From NCBI RefSeq assembly GCF_907165205.1, contig NC_058192.1:930001-994000 (forward strand): 64,000 bases of DNA. The letters are read 5' to 3'. This document shows positions 60,753 to 64,000 of this stretch, piece after piece. The position numbers and the translations under genes were made by a program. The stretch's first letter is position 1. Each line of letters begins with the position of its first letter. The DNA comes from Coccinella septempunctata. Its lineage: Eukaryota; Arthropoda; Insecta; Coleoptera; Coccinellidae. Below the pieces are notes generated by a model, which was not told the origin of the DNA, did no database searches, and worked only from the letters and a program-made list of their open reading frames with translations.

Positions 60753-61973
60753 TATATTGACAAAGGTGCATTTGAAGTAATCTGGTTTGTGATTGAGAGA
60801 AATTGGCAGAACTCGTGTACTGGCAGTACTACCTCGTTTTGTTGTTGAGTAATGAAGATTTGAAGGAGTAACGTTTACTCGTCTATTGAGAATCGTATAA
60901 TTCAGGAATATTTTATCATTATTCGGTCATAACATTTCACTGATTATGTGCACCTTTGTAAACAAAGATGACTCCTGGATTAGACGGTTATATACTGAAA
61001 ATATAGACGTGCAAGTGCAAAAGATTTCTTCTATTTTAGGCTTATGACTAATCGTGGTAAAACATAATTTTCGTAGACTGTAGAGCAAATCACTCTTTTT
61101 ACTAACCCTACAGATCTAAAGCTTCTGCCTGTTGATCCTTACGTTCAGTAGTCGTAGACCAGACTAGGACCAGATTGAAGAAGCGCTCGAGAACCCCCAA
61201 AGAATCCGAAGAACACGACATAATTCACCAATACCCATCAGAGATGAAGGAATGCGTCCCAAAGCACTTCCGCGTTATCGGAATTGACTGGTCGTCGCCT
61301 GGCTGACGTCATCCGATGCGCTGTAGTTTAGACCGTAGAAAAAAGAATAATTAATTAACCAGTCATAGCCACCTGCTAACGACCGAACCATTAGAGTATC
61401 TCCGACTTTAGCCTTGGCATCAGCGCGGTTTTGCCACATTCAGCGGTTTTTCTGCCATTGCTGCAAGCTGGATTTTCAGCCTGACAGTTTGGGCAATTAT
61501 AAATGATTATGAATTAATTGAAAGGATTCGGTTGCGCAATCCATTTTTACCGGATAATCGTCTATATTCGGCTTCATTATGTAATTATTGGAGAGATTAT
61601 AGCCTGCGTATGGTTGAATTGATTGACTGGGGATTATAATGGAAAAATTAGTGTGATTGGCAGGATTCGATTATACAAATTGATTCTCCTGGAAGCTTGG
61701 TGAAACTAATGAAGGAAAGTGGGTGAAAATTTGTACATTCTTACACGGAAAAGGTGTGAGCATTATGTCCGTTTGCTGAAAAATTCATTTTAAGAACGTG
61801 CTCAATAACTTTCTACTTACACTGGTGAGTTTTTGTCATCTCCCATCTCCCAATAAGATTCATTATTCTTCATGTCTTATCTCTTAGTACCAGAGCATAA
61901 GCCCTCCATGAAAGAGGTTATTCAAGAAACTTTTGAAATCTCTTAGAGAGGCTTTGAATTGGCGCCTATCTTA
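60753..61973. other. Gene-free stretch
   Basis: No gene. The stretch 61380-61660 contains non-repetitive, mildly GC-richer sequence followed by TAAT-rich words (GAATTAATTGAAAGG, TATGTAATTATTGG). It could be regulatory but is not distinctive. Confidence 0.4.
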
Positions 61974-62191
61974 AGGCCAGTCCACACTACTCGTGTTTGT
62001 GCTCGTCTTAGTCTTGTTTAGTAGGCAGGTATCTCTTTTGATTCGTTCCATAATTGTCCACATTAACTTAGTTGCTTGCATGTTGCTTGTCTAGCTTGGA
62101 CCCGCGAGGATCCGCTTAATTTGCAGGCTTGTACTCGTGCTCATGACTCCCGAGTTACATAAGTACGAGCACAAGTAGTGTGGACCGGCCT
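61974..62191. mobile_element. MITE, 218 bases, TTA target duplication
   Basis: Ends AGGCCAGTCCACACTACTCG and AGTAGTGTGGACCGGCCT are inverted repeats of about 30 bases, continuing into TGTGCTCGT / ACGAGCACA. TTA flanks both sides (61971-61973 and 62192-62194). A 3-base TTA duplication is typical of PIF/Harbinger-type elements. It encodes no protein. Confidence 0.9.
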
Positions 62192-62227
62192 TTACGTTCA
62201 GTTCTTATCGCACCAAACCCACAACTA

Positions 62228-63428
62228 TACTCCATTCACTTTTATTTTAGCCGTCGGTTGGCCATGGAAATTTGACACATTTCACTCTGTATAGTACGAA
62301 AATGTGGGGTTATGACGCTTGTCAAAATATTTTTAATCAACGCTATGTTGCCCGTTCTACGTATAAGTTTCTGTTATTCCGTATTTTATCACAATGTAGA
62401 ATCTCTTCGGAAAATATGTGACGAACATAATTGAAGTTTATACAAACTGATTGAAGGCATACCAAATCCAGTTATTTGCATGGAAAATATAAGAGACCAG
62501 TATAATATCATAATATGCACTACCTTGAGGACAGTTAATGTTCGGTATCTTCTTTGGCTAAAGTTTGAATACGCTACATCAGTTGTACATTTCAAAAATA
62601 TTAACCCAAAGATGAAATGCATATGTTGCAGTGGTTGGGAATGAGTATCTCCCGAAGGAATTAACAGATAATTACAAGAATGTTAAATTCTTCAAGAGAA
62701 ATCATCTTGCATCAATATAAGTAAAGGGAATAAAGTTTCAAAAAAGATGAACCTTTGAACAAAAATTTCACATGAATAAACAATTAGCAGGACAACTGGC
62801 GCGTATTTGTGACTGTTCATCTTAATGCATTGATATAATAATAATAATTAGGTATTTATTGGTACCTTAAGACATTTACAATGTATCGGACAAGTCAAAT
62901 GAAAAATAGAAAAATCAATTTTCGGGAACTTATTCTACGATGACATTCATCGAAAATCCTGAAATAGACTTTTGGCATTAATTCACCCAAACATAAAATT
63001 CTCAGATGGCACCACTTTTTTGGGTTTCCCAAAAGAAGGAAATTCCTTGTCGTTCTCTTCATTCACAATATTTCTGATTTTGGAAATATTCAGCTGAAAT
63101 ATAAGTCGTTTAGATGCAGATGAAACATTATATAAATTCTCATAAATTGAATATGTTCGCTACCGTCTGACGTATTGTGGATTTTAGAATATCAGGGTAT
63201 GACTATTTGAATGAGCGGACCTGAATTCTAAATAGCACTTCCTGAAATCCTGTCTCTTTTTTCAATCACTCCCGGCATTTTCGTAATAAAAATTGATATT
63301 AGTTGTGGGAACGGCGTTATGACTATAACGACATTTCATGAGTGCTAACCTTACTCCGTTCTAGTCACAAAAACTTGAGAAAATTATTTCATGGTCAACC
63401 GACTGCTAAAATAAATGTGAATGCAGTA
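62228..63428. mobile_element. TA-flanked 1.2-kb transposon family, copy C (complete ends)
   Basis: A 1,201-base copy with TA at 62226-62227 and 63429-63430. Ends are TACTCCATTCACTTTTATTT and, inverted, TACTGCATTCACATTTATTT, each followed by TTAGC-C/A-GTCGGTTG. It holds the segment missing from copy B and the right end missing from copy A. Frames inside are short (longest 77 codons, minus strand 62389-62622), so no full transposase exists here. TA duplication and the possible GRPKK-type remnant point to the IS630/Tc1/mariner superfamily. Confidence 0.9.
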
Positions 63429-63430
63429 TA

Positions 63431-64000
63431 CGTGTATGTTTGAGCCGAAATGCATCAGGGAGACCAGTGTCCCATTCCCTTCGCCGCCACTGCCAGAAAA
63501 TCCCGCAGAAAGGCCCGATAAATTAGCGATAACATACTTATTGAATTAGAGCCCGGACCAGGCACGCTCGCCGCGCCAGAAATTCGACCTACGTAGTCTT
63601 ATGGTTATTTTATGTTTTAATTAAACGGAAAAAGATAATAGACCCAACTCGTACACCCAGAGAATTCCTTTTTGTCCGGGCCGGTTACAAAGAATCAAAT
63701 TGTCATTTTCATTCTTCGGATAAGCCAGTATTCAGTTTTTTCCTGCTCGTATTGTTCGGCATCGAGATGGGAACATTTTATTATTTTCGAGGAGGCTGTT
63801 CCCCTGTGACGGCGAATCTCCGGGTGATTAAGATATTTTTTAATGATCGCTTAATATCGGCGGCATTTCTCGGTTTGGCGAAATCGCGTCTTGCCGAATT
63901 TGCGGCGAAAAGCTGGTTTTCGGAGTTTCGTCCGTTTTTGCCCGGGTATGCCGATCATTCCGATCGTTATTTATCGCGTATTTCGGACGTGGGTTTTTCG
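63431..64000. promoter_or_regulatory. CpG-containing unique DNA at the right edge, candidate regulatory
   Basis: Clearly different in composition from the transposon on its left: CCCTTCGCCGCCACTGCC, CACGCTCGCCGCGCC, AATATCGGCGGCATTTCTCG. It has no start-to-stop frame of note and no splice-flanked exon that I can define. It may be a regulatory island or lie next to an exon beyond the window. Confidence 0.25.

Overview
This is eukaryotic, almost certainly insect, nuclear DNA: AT-rich, with short GT-AG introns, a ZAD-type zinc-finger gene (an arthropod family), a LUBEL-type linear-ubiquitin ligase, the DEAD-box gene belle, and many mariner/Tc1-class transposon remains. A beetle or another holometabolous insect would fit, but the sequence alone does not settle the order.

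Layout. (1) 1-20.6 kb is a compact gene block. On the minus strand lies the N-terminal and middle part of LUBEL (14 coding exons traced; the catalytic C-terminus lies beyond base 1). It is divergent, across a short shared promoter region, from a ZAD + C2H2 zinc-finger gene at 7470-9352. A neuroguidin (Sas10/Utp3 family) gene follows at 13138-14249, then a complete 7-exon belle/DDX3 helicase gene at 14939-20596. Exon phases agree at every junction I traced. (2) 21.67-24.7 kb is a satellite array with an exact 494-base period. (3) 24.8-64 kb is gene-poor. Its one clear protein-coding signal is an isolated 5' exon at 26986-27214 that starts a protein with an engrailed-homology-1 (Groucho-binding) motif, so a developmental transcription factor with a very long first coding intron is likely. 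A tRNA-Arg(UCU) sits at 52.6 kb on the minus strand. The rest is transposons and foldback repeats separated by islands of non-repetitive, TAAT-rich or CpG-containing sequence that look like candidate cis-regulatory DNA.

Mobile DNA. Two Tc1-like copies; three copies of one mariner element, two of them with different internal deletions; an older mariner fossil; three copies of a 1.2-kb TA-flanked element with 40-base inverted ends; a 218-base MITE with TTA duplications; a 292-base MITE; a foldback family whose arms recur at 27.8, 33.1, 40.2 and 59.4 kb; a 1.13-kb near-perfect foldback inside a belle intron; and an array at 42.2-43.8 kb in which about 490-base half-units alternate in orientation.

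The four recognised genes have housekeeping-type roles (ubiquitin signalling, transcription, ribosome biogenesis, translation/RNA remodelling) and do not form a pathway. I found no convincing new defence or biosynthetic system. The most unusual content is the palindromic and tandem repeat architecture and the probable regulatory desert around the EH1-motif gene.
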